DNA of 64,000 nt, from contig NZ_CP092483.1 of assembly GCF_022429625.1 (NCBI RefSeq), positions 186,001 through 250,000 of the forward strand. Direction: 5' to 3'. This DNA comes from Devosia lacusdianchii. Its GTDB lineage: Bacteria > Pseudomonadota > Alphaproteobacteria > Rhizobiales > Devosiaceae. The notes under the pieces are model-generated. The model was not told where the DNA came from and searched no databases. It was given only the letters and a program-made list of their open reading frames with translations. The translations under genes were made by a program, and so were the position numbers. Position 1 is the stretch's first letter. Every line of letters starts with the position of its first letter. This document shows positions 32,539-42,302 of the stretch, piece by piece.

Positions 32539-34326
32539 TTGACCGGACAGACTTCCACCCGCCCGGGCCCTGACCTGCGCCTTGTCGGCGTTGTCATCCT
32601 GGTGGCCGCCGCCATACTCGTTATACGCACGATATTTGGCCGCGCCGGTCAGCCTTTCTTCGCCGATACCGACGACGCCATGCGCATGGTCATGGTGCGC
32701 GACTTCATCAATGGCCAGGGCTGGTACGATCTCACAGCCCACCGTCTCAACACGCCTTTCGGCGCCGAGATCCACTGGTCGCGCCTCGTCGATCTCCCGC
32801 TGGCGGCATTTGTCCTGGCCTTTACCCCGTTCCTGGGCGCCGATACGGCGCTGGTGGCCGCTGGCTATGCCTGGCCCATGCTGCTACTGGCCATGTTGCT
32901 CTGGCTCAGCGCCCGCTTTGCCCAGCGGCTCGTCGGTTCCGAAGGCGTCTTGCCGGCGCTGGTCCTGCCGGTCTTGAGCCCGGCCATCATCGCCGAATTC
33001 ACGCCCGGTCGTGTCGATCACCACAACGTCGTTATCCTGCTGACCCTGGCGACGGCGTGGACCGGTGTCGAGGCCATCCGCCGTCCGCGCTATGCCATTG
33101 CCTGCGGCTTCATCGCCGCCACCGCGCTCGCCATCGCCACCGAGTCGCTACCGTCAATCGCTGCCGCCATTCTGGTCGCCGGCCTCGCCTGGGTCTTCGA
33201 TGCCACCAGGGCGGCGACCATGCGCAATTTCGGCCTGGCCTTCGCAATCGGCTCGGCCGTCCACCTGGCTATCTTTCGCCCGCCGGCGCGCTGGCTTGAA
33301 GCGGCCTGCGACGTGCTCTCGCCGGTCTATGTCGGCGTCGCCATGGTTGTTGCCCTGGTGTTCACGGCGGCCAGTTTTGTGCCGGCGCGGGCTGCCTGGC
33401 AGCGATTGCTGCTGCTCGCCATTCCCGGCCTTGCCGGCATGGCCATCATTGCCTGGCTCAATCCGCAATGCCTTGGGGGGCCCTATGGCGAGCTCGACCC
33501 ATGGCTGCAGACCAACTGGATCGCCGGCATCGTCGAGGCCAAGCCGTGGACATCGAGCATCATCGAACTGCCCGCTTACGCCGTGGCCGTCGGCGTGCCC
33601 GCACTGCTCGGTACCCTGGTCGTGCTCTACCGGCTCTGGCGCGTGCGCGAGGAGCGTGCCGAATGGGCAGCTCTGCTGGTGTTTCTGCTATGCGCCGCCT
33701 TCATCATGCTCGCCCAGGTGCGCGGCGCGCGCCTCTCGATCATGCCGGCCATGCCCGCAGCGGCCTGGCTCATCGTCACCGTCCGCCAGCGCTATCTGGC
33801 TGCGCCGAAGCTGGGCAATATCCTGGCGCTGGTCGGCTCCTGGCTGGCTTTTTCGGGGGTTATCCTGGCGCTGGTCGTTACCGGCATCGTCGCCGTTATT
33901 CCCAGCCGCGCCCAACAAGTGACCGACGTACGCGCCGGCAAGGAACCCTGCCTCGTGCCCGCTGCCTTCGCCGATCTGGCGGCCCTGCCGCCCGAGCGCG
34001 TCATGTCGCCCATCGATCTGGGCGCCCACATCATGCTCTATACCCCGCACGAGGTCGTGGCCGCGCCCTACCACCGCAATCAGCAGGGCGTCCGCGACGC
34101 CTTCCGCTTCTTCAATGATCCCATTGCCGACGCCCGCGCCATTCTGGATGCACGCGGCATCGGCCTCGTGGTCATCTGCCCCGACATGCCCGAGCTTCGC
34201 GGCCTCTCCAGTCGCGCCGAAGACAGCTTCGCCAATCTCTATGCCGCCGATCAGCTCCCCGCCTGGCTCGACGACGTGAGCCTCCCCAACAGCCCGCTGC
34301 AGATCTTTGCGGTGCTTCCGGAATAG
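32539..34326 (+). CDS. Polytopic membrane protein resembling GT-C glycosyltransferases
   Basis: With a TTG start at 32539 (AGGA eight bases upstream) the protein has about 595 residues. The first two thirds contain at least ten hydrophobic helices. The first loop carries FFADTDDAMRMVMVRDFING and the next IHWSRLVDLPLAAFVLAF; a later loop has FTPGRVDHHNVVILL. Acidic pairs at these positions are typical of GT-C lipid-linked sugar transferases such as STT3, but the C-terminal WWDYG motif is absent. The periplasmic C-terminal domain (about 500-595) ends with AVLPE. Donor and acceptor are unknown, and the assignment is by topology and acidic motifs only. Confidence 0.6.
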   Translation: MTGQTSTRPGPDLRLVGVVILVAAAILVIRTIFGRAGQPFFADTDDAMRMVMVRDFINGQGWYDLTAHRLNTPFGAEIHWSRLVDLPLAAFVLAFTPFLGADTALVAAGYAWPMLLLAMLLWLSARFAQRLVGSEGVLPALVLPVLSPAIIAEFTPGRVDHHNVVILLTLATAWTGVEAIRRPRYAIACGFIAATALAIATESLPSIAAAILVAGLAWVFDATRAATMRNFGLAFAIGSAVHLAIFRPPARWLEAACDVLSPVYVGVAMVVALVFTAASFVPARAAWQRLLLLAIPGLAGMAIIAWLNPQCLGGPYGELDPWLQTNWIAGIVEAKPWTSSIIELPAYAVAVGVPALLGTLVVLYRLWRVREERAEWAALLVFLLCAAFIMLAQVRGARLSIMPAMPAAAWLIVTVRQRYLAAPKLGNILALVGSWLAFSGVILALVVTGIVAVIPSRAQQVTDVRAGKEPCLVPAAFADLAALPPERVMSPIDLGAHIMLYTPHEVVAAPYHRNQQGVRDAFRFFNDPIADARAILDARGIGLVVICPDMPELRGLSSRAEDSFANLYAADQLPAWLDDVSLPNSPLQIFAVLPE

Positions 34327-34340
34327 GGCGCCATAACCGC

Positions 34341-34364
34341 GTCATTCCCGCGCAAGCGGGAATC
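34341..34364. repeat. Short palindromic repeat (GTCATTCCCGCG element)
   Basis: GTC followed by ATTCCCGC-GCAA-GCGGGAAT-C is a perfect eight-base-pair stem. The GTCATTCC start resembles the outer arm of the element at 59370-59453, so both may belong to one dispersed family. Confidence 0.55.
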
Positions 34365-34398
34365 TCCGCTTCTGAATGCTGCGGGGCGGCTGTGGCTC

Positions 34399-34776
34399 CT
34401 ACAGCCCCAGCTCCAGCCGGACCTTCTTGGTCAGCTTGGCCGCCACCAGCCGGTGCGCCTCGGTTACATAGGCGCGCAGTTCGGCATCATCGAGCGGCGC
34501 TCCGGGCGTCACCTGCACCCACTTGGCCCGCGCCAGATACGGGGCAGGGCGCACATTCTCCAGTTCCGACAGCACGGCGAATGTCAGCTCCGAGCATTTG
34601 AAGCTCAGACCCAGCTCGCCGCCCGTCGACCACCCCGACAGCAGCGCGAAAATCTTGTCACCCACTTTGGCGACGCTGGCATCGCCCCATTGATGCACAA
34701 TGGTGACGCCCGGCAACGCCGCCGCATGTGCTTCAAAGCTCTCGCGGCTCAGGATATCGGGATAGGTGACGCTCAA
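34399..34776 (-). CDS. MmcQ/YjbR family protein
   Basis: With a TTG start at 34776 the protein has 125 residues. It has the YjbR pattern: an N-terminal LSRESFEAHAAALPGVTIVHQWG, then DASVAKVGDKIFALLSG, GELGLSFKCSELTFAVL, and WVQVTPGAPLDDAELRAYVTEAHRLVAAKLTKKVR. This cyaY-like alpha/beta fold is widespread and may bind DNA or other ligands; function is not settled. The start is uncertain because no ATG is in frame near the conserved domain. Confidence 0.75.
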   Translation of the reverse strand: MSVTYPDILSRESFEAHAAALPGVTIVHQWGDASVAKVGDKIFALLSGWSTGGELGLSFKCSELTFAVLSELENVRPAPYLARAKWVQVTPGAPLDDAELRAYVTEAHRLVAAKLTKKVRLELGL

Positions 34777-34847
34777 GGGTAACAGTCCGTTAATAGAAAG
34801 AGCCGATCCGAGGGCTCGGATCGACTCCTGTGTGACAGCCGTGCGGC

Positions 34848-35504
34848 CTATTCGGCGGCGACGCCCACGCCAATCGGGCAGCTCACGCCCGTGCCCTGCA
34901 ACCCGCAATAACCACGCGGATTCTTCGCCAGATACTGCTGGTGATGGGTCTCGGCATAGAAGAATTCCGCCGCCGGCGCGATCTCGGTCGTGATCCGGCC
35001 AAGCCCACGCGCACTGAGCGCCTGCTGATAGCCCGCCCGGCTTTTCTCAACGATTTCAGCCTGTTCGGGCGTGGTCGTATAAATGGCCGAGCGATACTGC
35101 GTACCCACATCATTGCCCTGCCGCATGCCCTCGGTCGGATTGTGCTCCTCCCAGAAGGTCTTGAGCAGGGTCTCGAGGGTGATCTTGCTGGGGTCGTAGA
35201 CCACCTTCACCGCCTCGGTATGCCCCGTGCGGCCCGAGCAGACCTCTTCATAGCTGGGATTGGGCGTCGAACCGCCCTGATAGCCGACAGCCGTCACAAT
35301 GACGCCAGGCAATTGCCAAAACAGCCGCTCGGCTCCCCAGAAGCAGCCAAGACCGAGATAGATGGTCTCGGCGCCATCGGGATAAGGGCCCTTGAGCGCC
35401 TGGCCATTGACGAAATGCTCTGTGGCGACCGGCATCACCGTATCGCGTCCGGGCAGGGCCTCAGCAGCGCTGGGTATGGTCGTGGGCTTGGATTTGAAGA
35501 ACAT
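34848..35504 (-). CDS. msrA: Peptide methionine (S)-S-oxide reductase MsrA
   Basis: The 218-residue protein contains the catalytic signature [16 protein letters not shown] (nucleophile Cys54), [32 protein letters not shown], and [26 protein letters not shown]. The C-terminal [15 protein letters not shown] provides the resolving cysteines. It reduces methionine-S-sulfoxide, free or in proteins, using thioredoxin. The N-terminal 35 residues form the extension common in alphaproteobacterial MsrA. No msrB is adjacent. Confidence 0.97.
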   Translation of the reverse strand: MFFKSKPTTIPSAAEALPGRDTVMPVATEHFVNGQALKGPYPDGAETIYLGLGCFWGAERLFWQLPGVIVTAVGYQGGSTPNPSYEEVCSGRTGHTEAVKVVYDPSKITLETLLKTFWEEHNPTEGMRQGNDVGTQYRSAIYTTTPEQAEIVEKSRAGYQQALSARGLGRITTEIAPAAEFFYAETHHQQYLAKNPRGYCGLQGTGVSCPIGVGVAAE

Positions 35505-35554
35505 GTCTTGCTTCCTTTCACGGCACTATTCGGCCAGGGCCGGGCAGAAGTTAC

Positions 35555-35884
35555 TCAGATCTGGTCGTGGCGCAGGAACCGCTCGCGCCTGGGCTTGCGC
35601 CCCAACAGCGCTAGCACAATGCCGGGCAGTCCGACCACGGCGAATGCCGGATAGCTCAGCACGGCGGCCAGGGCTGCATCGAGAAGGTCGGCAAAAAACC
35701 GGCTATCGAAGAACCCTTTGACGGCTTCGAGGCTCTGTGGATGGATCTGCGCCCACCAATCCAGGAGGCTCGAGAAGACCAAGGCATTTGCGCCCAATGA
35801 CTTCGTGCCGTCGATTACAAGCAGAACCAGCGCCAGGGCGATCAGCCAGGTGCCCAGAAGTCTCAAGATAAGCCGCATCCGCAT
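35555..35884 (-). CDS. Small membrane protein of unknown function
   Basis: The 109-residue protein has two hydrophobic helices, LGTWLIALALVLLVIDGTKSLG (residues 9-31) and a second around LLDAALAAVLSYPAFAVVGLPGIVLALLG (66-95), separated by a soluble loop with WWAQIHPQSLEAVKGFF. The C-terminus is basic (RKPRRERFLRHDQI), probably cytoplasmic. I recall similar proteins near msrA and elsewhere in Hyphomicrobiales without function. It follows msrA on the opposite side of the tRNA promoter region. Confidence 0.6.
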   Translation of the reverse strand: MRMRLILRLLGTWLIALALVLLVIDGTKSLGANALVFSSLLDWWAQIHPQSLEAVKGFFDSRFFADLLDAALAAVLSYPAFAVVGLPGIVLALLGRKPRRERFLRHDQI

Positions 35885-36120
35885 TCCCTGTGCCGGCGGG
35901 GTTGGATTGAGGCTGGCCTACCTTTTTACCCCGCGCACCGGCTCTTTTTGCCACGCGCACGGCCCGTCCCACAAGATGGGATACCCCTGCGGCAAAAACA
36001 ATCGTCATCGCTGTGTCGTGATCCCTTGCGCCCCGGGCGTTGATAAGTATATTGCGCCTCGCTCGCGTCGGCCAACCAGCCGGCCCCTCCGGCGGTTCCA
36101 GCCCGGAGATTAGGCGATGC

Positions 36121-36210
36121 GGAGAGATGGCCGAGTGGTCGAAGGCGCACGCCTGGAAAGTGTGTAGGCGGGTAACCGTCTCAAGGGTTCGAATCCCTTT
36201 CTCTCCGCCA
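36121..36210 (+). tRNA. tRNA-Ser (anticodon GGA), CCA encoded
   Basis: GGAGAGA pairs with TCTCTCC at the 3' end as the acceptor stem, followed by G discriminator and CCA (36208-36210). The D-arm is GGCCGAGTGGTCGAAGGC, the anticodon loop CTGGAAA gives GGA, a long variable arm (GTGTAGGCGGGTAACCGTCTC) is present as expected for tRNA-Ser, and the T-arm holds GGTTCGAATCC. Confidence 0.97.
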
Positions 36211-36408
36211 TGCCCTGCATAGCAGCAAGATATTGATTTCTTTTGGTTTGTTGGTGACGGGCTCCGCCGTCGCCACTGTGCCAATACCCGAAAGTTGTCG
36301 GCGCAGGCCGCTAACGCCGCTCGTCCATCTGTCCGCAGGAGTTCCAGTCAGCGACCCCAGCTTCGGCATGGTCGATACCCGTCCAACTTCGCCCTCCCGA
36401 CGGGCCGC

Positions 36409-36443
36409 AAATGTTCATATGAACATTTCTCGTTTGCAAACGA
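36409..36443. promoter_or_regulatory. Two palindromic operators upstream of the ugp operon
   Basis: AAATGTTCATATGAACATTT (36409-36428) is a perfect twenty-base palindrome whose ATGTTC/GAACAT halves match the half-site of E. coli GlpR operators. TCGTTTGCAAACGA (36430-36443) is a second perfect palindrome directly behind it. A possible weak Pho-box (TGTCAA at 36455, CGTCAA at 36465) follows. The GlpR/DeoR regulator at the end of the operon is the probable ligand of at least one site. Confidence 0.6.
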
Positions 36444-36512
36444 AGATTTCATGCTGTCAAATGTCGTCAAGCGCGGGGCGAGGAGGTCCTGTGCAATAAC
36501 AAGGGAGTGAGC

Positions 36513-37838
36513 ATGTCCAAGAACGCATTGCGGCTGTCCGTGGGGCTGGCCGCCATCATCGCGACAACCCCGGCATTTGCCCAGACCGAAATCGCCTGGT
36601 GGCACGCCATGGATGCCGAACTGGGCCAGCGGCTGGAGGCCATCGCTACCGGCTTCAACGAAAGCCAGGACGAATTCGTCGTCGTGCCCAGCTACAAGGG
36701 CACCTACCCCGAAACCCTGACCGCCGCTATTGCCGCCTTCCGCGCCAATGAGCAGCCCGCCATCGTCCAGGTCTTCGAAGTGGGCACCGGCACCATGATG
36801 GCCGCCAAGGGTGCCGTGAATCCGGTCTATTCGCTGATGACGGACAATGGAGAAGCATGGGATCCATCGGGATTCCTCGCCCCGGTCACAGGCTATTACT
36901 CCGATACCGACGGCAATATCCTCTCGATGCCGTTCAACTCGTCCACCCCGATCATGTACTACAACAAGGACGTGTTCGAGAAAGCCGGTCTCGACCCCGA
37001 GACGCCGCCAAAGACCTGGGCTGAGCTCGAAACCATGAGCCGCCAGATCATGGAATCGGGCGCGGCGCCATGCGGCTTCACCACCGGCTGGGTGAGCTGG
37101 GTGCAGCTCGAAAACCTCTCCGCCATCCACGACCAGCCCTATGGCACGCTCGAAAATGGCTTTGGTGGCCTGGGTACGGAGTTCACCTTCAATGGCGAAG
37201 TGCAGGTCAAGCACTGGGAAAACCTGAAGAAATGGGCTGACGAAGGCCTGTTCCAGTATGGTGGTCCGGTAGGCGGCGCCGATGCCCCGCCCAAGTTTTA
37301 CGCCCAGGAATGCGCCATCTACATGAATTCGTCGGCTTCGCGTGCTGGCGTGATCAACAATGCCAAGGATTTCGAAGTCGGCTTCGCGCCGCTGCCCTAC
37401 TATGACGACGTGATCGCCGAGCCCAAGAACTCGATCATCGGTGGCGCCACCCTCTGGGCCCTCAATGGCAAGGACCCCGAGGTCTACAAGGGCGTAGCCC
37501 AGTTCTTCACCTATCTGTCGAGCCCCGAAGTGCAGGCTGGCTGGCACCAGGCGACCGGCTACCTGCCGATCACCAATGCCGCGTACGATCTGGGCGTGGA
37601 GCAAGGCTATTACGAAGCCAATCCGGGTTCGGACATCGCCATCAACCAGATTACCCGTGGTACACCGACCGCCAATTCCAAGGGTGTGCGCTTCGGCAAC
37701 CTGACCCAGGCGCGTACGGTGGTCGACGAAGAGTTCGAAGCGCTGCTCGCCGGCAGCAAGACCGCCCAGGAAGCCCTCGACTCCGCCGTCGAGCGCGGCA
37801 ACCAGATCCTGCGCGACTTCGAAGCCGCCAATCAGTGA
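36513..37838 (+). CDS. ugpB: sn-glycerol-3-phosphate ABC transporter, substrate-binding protein UgpB
   Basis: From ATG 36513 (AAGGGAG upstream) the protein has 441 residues with a signal peptide (ALRLSVGLAAIIATTPAFAQ). The UgpB features are EIAWWHAMDAELGQRLEAIA, VPSYKGTYPETLTAAIAAFR, SMPFNSSTPIMYYNKDVFEKAG, and GGATLWALNGKDPEVYKGVA. It is a family 1 periplasmic binding protein; with two permeases, a UgpC-type ATPase and a phosphodiesterase downstream it forms a complete uptake system for glycerol-3-phosphate or glycerophosphodiesters. It is the first gene of the operon. Confidence 0.9.
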   Translation: MSKNALRLSVGLAAIIATTPAFAQTEIAWWHAMDAELGQRLEAIATGFNESQDEFVVVPSYKGTYPETLTAAIAAFRANEQPAIVQVFEVGTGTMMAAKGAVNPVYSLMTDNGEAWDPSGFLAPVTGYYSDTDGNILSMPFNSSTPIMYYNKDVFEKAGLDPETPPKTWAELETMSRQIMESGAAPCGFTTGWVSWVQLENLSAIHDQPYGTLENGFGGLGTEFTFNGEVQVKHWENLKKWADEGLFQYGGPVGGADAPPKFYAQECAIYMNSSASRAGVINNAKDFEVGFAPLPYYDDVIAEPKNSIIGGATLWALNGKDPEVYKGVAQFFTYLSSPEVQAGWHQATGYLPITNAAYDLGVEQGYYEANPGSDIAINQITRGTPTANSKGVRFGNLTQARTVVDEEFEALLAGSKTAQEALDSAVERGNQILRDFEAANQ

Positions 37839-37882
37839 ACCTCCCCGGGTCGCTCGTGACCTCAGGGTTGCGGGCGATCCTC

Positions 37883-37904
37883 CCGGGCGGCTATGGCCGC
37901 CCGG
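37883..37904 (+). terminator. Intercistronic hairpin after ugpB
   Basis: CCGGGCGGC and GCCGCCCGG pair with a TATG loop (nine base pairs), followed by TTTCAG. Located between ugpB and ugpA, it probably protects the 3' end of ugpB mRNA or partially terminates, giving excess binding protein over membrane components. Confidence 0.6.
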
Positions 37905-37940
37905 TTTCAGTCGCGACCATCGGGGGAGTTCTCGGCCCAA

Positions 37941-38825
37941 ATGCAAACCAAGCGCACAATCTTTCCCAACAAGCTGCTGCCCTACGCCCTTCTGGCGCCG
38001 CAACTTGCGGTAACGCTGATCTTCTTCATCTGGCCCGCGGCACAGGCGGTAAAGTCGTCCTTCGAGCGGGAAGACCCATTCGGGTTCCGCACCACCTTCA
38101 TCTGGTTCGAGAACTATGCGCGCCTCTTCGCCGAGGCGGGCTATGTGAATTCTCTCAGCAAGACGGCGGTGTTCGCCGTGTCGGTGACGCTGTTGTCCAT
38201 GACGCTGTCGCTGATCCTGGCCGTGGCCGTGAACCGGGTGCTGCGCTCCAATCGCGCCTATACCACGCTTCTGGTTTGGCCCTATGCTGTCGCCCCGGTC
38301 GTAGTGGGTATCCTGTGGTGGTTCATGTTCAACCCCACGATCGGCATTGCCCCCTATGTGCTGCGCTCAATGGGCATTGCCTGGAACCACCGCGTGGATG
38401 GCAACCAAGCCATGATCTTCGTGGTCATCGCTGCCAGTTGGAAACAGATTTCCTATAATTTCCTGTTCTTCGTGGCCGGCCTGCAATCGGTGCCGCAATC
38501 GTTGACCGAGGCAGCCGCTATCGATGGCGCCGGACCATTCAAGCGGTTCTGGACCATCGTGTTCCCGCTGCTCTCGCCCACGACGTTCTTCCTGCTGATC
38601 GTGAACATCAACTACGCCATGTTCGATACCTTCGGCCTCATCGACGCAACCACGTCGGGTGGCCCCAACCAGGCCACGAACATCCTCGTCTACAAGGTCT
38701 ACGCCGATGGCTTCCTGGGCCTCAATATCGGCTCCTCCGCCGCCCAGTCGGTCGTCTTGATGCTGATCGTCATCGTTCTCACCGCCGTGCAGTTCCGCTT
38801 CATCGAGCGGCGCGTGCAGTATTGA
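37941..38825 (+). CDS. ugpA: Glycerol-3-phosphate ABC transporter permease UgpA
   Basis: The 294-residue protein has six predicted transmembrane helices, starting [27 protein letters not shown]. The MalF/UgpA coupling loop is [33 protein letters not shown] ([19 protein letters not shown]). Start ATG 37941 is preferred over 37893, since the latter lies in the hairpin. With UgpE it forms the translocation pore. Confidence 0.9.
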   Translation: MQTKRTIFPNKLLPYALLAPQLAVTLIFFIWPAAQAVKSSFEREDPFGFRTTFIWFENYARLFAEAGYVNSLSKTAVFAVSVTLLSMTLSLILAVAVNRVLRSNRAYTTLLVWPYAVAPVVVGILWWFMFNPTIGIAPYVLRSMGIAWNHRVDGNQAMIFVVIAASWKQISYNFLFFVAGLQSVPQSLTEAAAIDGAGPFKRFWTIVFPLLSPTTFFLLIVNINYAMFDTFGLIDATTSGGPNQATNILVYKVYADGFLGLNIGSSAAQSVVLMLIVIVLTAVQFRFIERRVQY

Positions 38826-38837
38826 GGAGCCAGGCAT

Positions 38838-39686
38838 ATGGTTGAAAATCGTCCCCTGCTTGCCATCCTCACTCATCTGGTGCTGATCGTCGGCGTCGTC
38901 ATCGTTGTCTTCCCGGTCTACCTGGCCTTCATCGCCTCCACCCATGGCAGTGGCGATTTCATGCGCGGGTTGGTGCCATTGTTGCCTGGCCCGCATTTGA
39001 TCGAGAACTACGGCAAGATGCTTACCGAGGGCATCTCCACGGCCGGCGCGCCGCCGCTGTGGATCATGCTCACCAATTCGCTGATCATCGCCATCATCAT
39101 TGCAGTGGGAAAGATCGCCATCTCGTTGCTCTCGGCCTACGCGATCGTGTTCTTCAAGTTCCCGTTCCGCATGCTGGCGTTCTGGATCATCTTCATCACG
39201 CTGATGCTGCCGGTCGAAGTGCGCATCATCCCCACCTTCGCCGTGGTGGCCAATCTGGGCCTGCTCAATTCCTATGTCGGGCTGACGCTGCCGCTCATCG
39301 CCTCAGCCACGGCGACGTTCCTGTTCCGCCAGTTCTTCCTCACCGTTCCCGATGAACTCATGGAGGCCGCGCGCGTGGATGGGGCCGGGCCGATGAAGTT
39401 CTTTCGCGATATCCTGCTTCCCCTGAGCCGGACCAATATCGCGGCTCTCTTTGTCATCCTCTTCATCTATGGCTGGGTGCAGTATCTGTGGCCGCTGCTG
39501 GTGACCACCGACAGCAAATATTACACCGTCGTCATGGGCATTAAGCGGCTCGCGGCGACCGCCGATTCCGAGCCGCAATGGAACTTCGTCATGGCCGCCG
39601 TGATGCTGGCCATGTTGCCCCCCGTCCTCGTCGTCATCTTCATGCAGCGCCTGTTCGTCAAAGGCCTGGTCGAAACGGAGAAATAA
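38838..39686 (+). CDS. ugpE: Glycerol-3-phosphate ABC transporter permease UgpE
   Basis: The 282-residue protein has six helices and MalG/UgpE features: a short cytoplasmic N-terminus, YLAFIASTHGSGDFMRG after the first helix, FPFRMLAFWIIFITLMLPVEVRIIPTFAV, and the EAA loop LMEAARVDGAGPMKFFRDILLPLSRTNIAAL. GAGG precedes the ATG. It lies 12 bases after ugpA and three bases before ugpC. Confidence 0.92.
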   Translation: MVENRPLLAILTHLVLIVGVVIVVFPVYLAFIASTHGSGDFMRGLVPLLPGPHLIENYGKMLTEGISTAGAPPLWIMLTNSLIIAIIIAVGKIAISLLSAYAIVFFKFPFRMLAFWIIFITLMLPVEVRIIPTFAVVANLGLLNSYVGLTLPLIASATATFLFRQFFLTVPDELMEAARVDGAGPMKFFRDILLPLSRTNIAALFVILFIYGWVQYLWPLLVTTDSKYYTVVMGIKRLAATADSEPQWNFVMAAVMLAMLPPVLVVIFMQRLFVKGLVETEK

Positions 39687-39688
39687 GC

Positions 39689-40741
<1,053 letters not shown>

Positions 40742-40760
40742 TCGAAAAGTCCAGGATACC

Positions 40761-41507
40761 ATGACCATCCCAGTCAAACCCGGTCCCGACAGGGACGAAG
40801 TGCAGGCCCATCGCGGCGCGTCCGCGGTTGCACCGGAAAACACGATCGCCGCCTTCCGCGCCGCCGCCGAACAGGGCGCGCGCTGGGTTGAACTCGATGT
40901 CGCCCTGCTGGCAGACGGAACGCTCGTGGTCATCCACGACGACAGCGTCGACCGCACCACCTCGGGCAAAGGCAATCTGGGCACCTTGACCCGCGCCGAC
41001 ATCGCCCAACTGGATGCCGGCGCATGGTTCGACCCAGGCTTTGCGGGCGAGCGGCTATCCACCCTCGTAGAGACTATCGTCGCCCTCGGCGAGCTTGGCC
41101 TTAGCGCCAACGTGGAGATCAAACAGCACAAGCATCACAAGTCGCTGGACCAACTGGTGCAGGCGGTGCACAAGGCCATCGGTCAGCGCCGCCCGGAGAT
41201 GCGGATCATGATTTCCAGCTTCGACCCCGAGGCGCTCAAGGCCATGCACGCCATGGAGCCGGCTTTGGAAATGGCCATGCTGTGGTCCGAACTGCCCACG
41301 GATTGGGAGGCACGCCTCGCCGCGATCCCGGCCACGACCATCCATCTCAACTACAAGGCGCTTAGCGTCGGCTTTCTCGAGAAGGCCCGCGCGTGCGGTG
41401 TGAAGGTTCGCGCCTGGACCAGCAACGATCCGGTTGAACTCATGTCCTTCTGGGGAGCGGGCCTGGCGGGCGTGATCACCGACAACCCGAAAATCTATCT
41501 GGGGTAG
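40761..41507 (+). CDS. ugpQ: Glycerophosphodiester phosphodiesterase UgpQ
   Basis: The 248-residue protein has the GDPD catalytic core: QAHRGASAVAPENTIAAF (His17), WVELDVALLADGTLVVIHDDSVDRTTSGKG, NVEIKQ, and C-terminal VRAWTSNDPVELMSFWGAGLAGVITDNP. It has no signal peptide, so it hydrolyses imported glycerophosphodiesters in the cytoplasm to glycerol-3-phosphate and alcohol. Its place in the operon matches E. coli ugpBAECQ. Confidence 0.94.
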   Translation: MTIPVKPGPDRDEVQAHRGASAVAPENTIAAFRAAAEQGARWVELDVALLADGTLVVIHDDSVDRTTSGKGNLGTLTRADIAQLDAGAWFDPGFAGERLSTLVETIVALGELGLSANVEIKQHKHHKSLDQLVQAVHKAIGQRRPEMRIMISSFDPEALKAMHAMEPALEMAMLWSELPTDWEARLAAIPATTIHLNYKALSVGFLEKARACGVKVRAWTSNDPVELMSFWGAGLAGVITDNPKIYLG

Positions 41508-41513
41508 CCAGGC

Positions 41514-42302
41514 ATGGGGCAGGACAAGCTGTCGAGCCGCCAACGCGACATTCTTGCTCTGATCGAAACCGAGGGCGCTCAATACATTGAGCACCTGGCG
41601 GCGCGCTACGACATGACCACCCAGACGATCCGCCGGGACATCAACGCACTCTGCGACATGGGCTATGCGCGCCGCTTTCATGGCGGCGTCGACCTGCCGG
41701 TCGAGAACCGCAATATCTCGGTCAACGTGCGCGCCGCGCTCAACAGCAGCGCCAAGCAACGCATCGCTCGGCGCATCGCGACGGCCATCGAGCCAGGCTC
41801 CACCGTGTTCATGGGCATCGGCAGCAGCGTGCAGTTCGTGGCGGCGGCGCTGCGCGAGCACGAGGGCTTGCGCGTGGTGACCAACAATATCGACGTGGCG
41901 CTCACCCTGAGCGAGGCTCCACAGATCGAAGTGCACATGACCGGGGGCATTTTGCGTCACGACGATCGCGACGTGGTCGGCGCGGACTCCTTAAGGTTCT
42001 TCGAGAAATTCTATGCCTCCTACGCCGTCATCGGCGCTGGTGCTCTCGACCCGGCAAAGGGCATCCTGGATTTCAGCTACAGCGAGGCCCAGACCACGAC
42101 CACCCTGATCGAAAACTCCCGCCTGCAATTCCTGGCTGCCGACGTCAGCAAGTGGGTGCGGGACGCCTCGGTACGGGTGGTGCCGTTCAGCCGGATCAGT
42201 TGCCTGTTCACAGACCGCCTTCCCGACGATGATGGCGTCGCCGCACGGGCGCTCGGCGCGGCGGGCACTGAGGTGGTTCTGTGTGGCGAGGGGGCGGAAT
42301 GA
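41514..42302 (+). CDS. DeoR/GlpR-family transcriptional regulator
   Basis: The 262-residue protein has an N-terminal DeoR helix-turn-helix (LSSRQRDILALIETEGAQYI, YDMTTQTIRRDINALCDMGYARRFHGGVDLP) and the C-terminal sugar-phosphate sensor domain (STVFMGIGSSVQFVAAAL, LRVVTNNIDVALTL, GGILRHDDRDVVG, DFSYSEAQTT). Placement at the end of the ugp operon and GlpR-like operators upstream of ugpB suggest it represses the operon and is relieved by glycerol-3-phosphate or a related metabolite. It overlaps the next gene by four bases (ATGA). Confidence 0.9.
   Translation: MGQDKLSSRQRDILALIETEGAQYIEHLAARYDMTTQTIRRDINALCDMGYARRFHGGVDLPVENRNISVNVRAALNSSAKQRIARRIATAIEPGSTVFMGIGSSVQFVAAALREHEGLRVVTNNIDVALTLSEAPQIEVHMTGGILRHDDRDVVGADSLRFFEKFYASYAVIGAGALDPAKGILDFSYSEAQTTTTLIENSRLQFLAADVSKWVRDASVRVVPFSRISCLFTDRLPDDDGVAARALGAAGTEVVLCGEGAE

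Noticed and set aside
35703..36284. 193-codon minus-strand frame across the tRNA-Ser gene
   Set aside because: Contains GIRTLETVTRLHTFQACAFD, the known spurious translation of a tRNA antisense region.
36348..38003. 551-codon open frame opposite ugpB
   Set aside because: Composition is typical antisense of GC-rich coding sequence; UgpB on the plus strand has signal peptide and family motifs.
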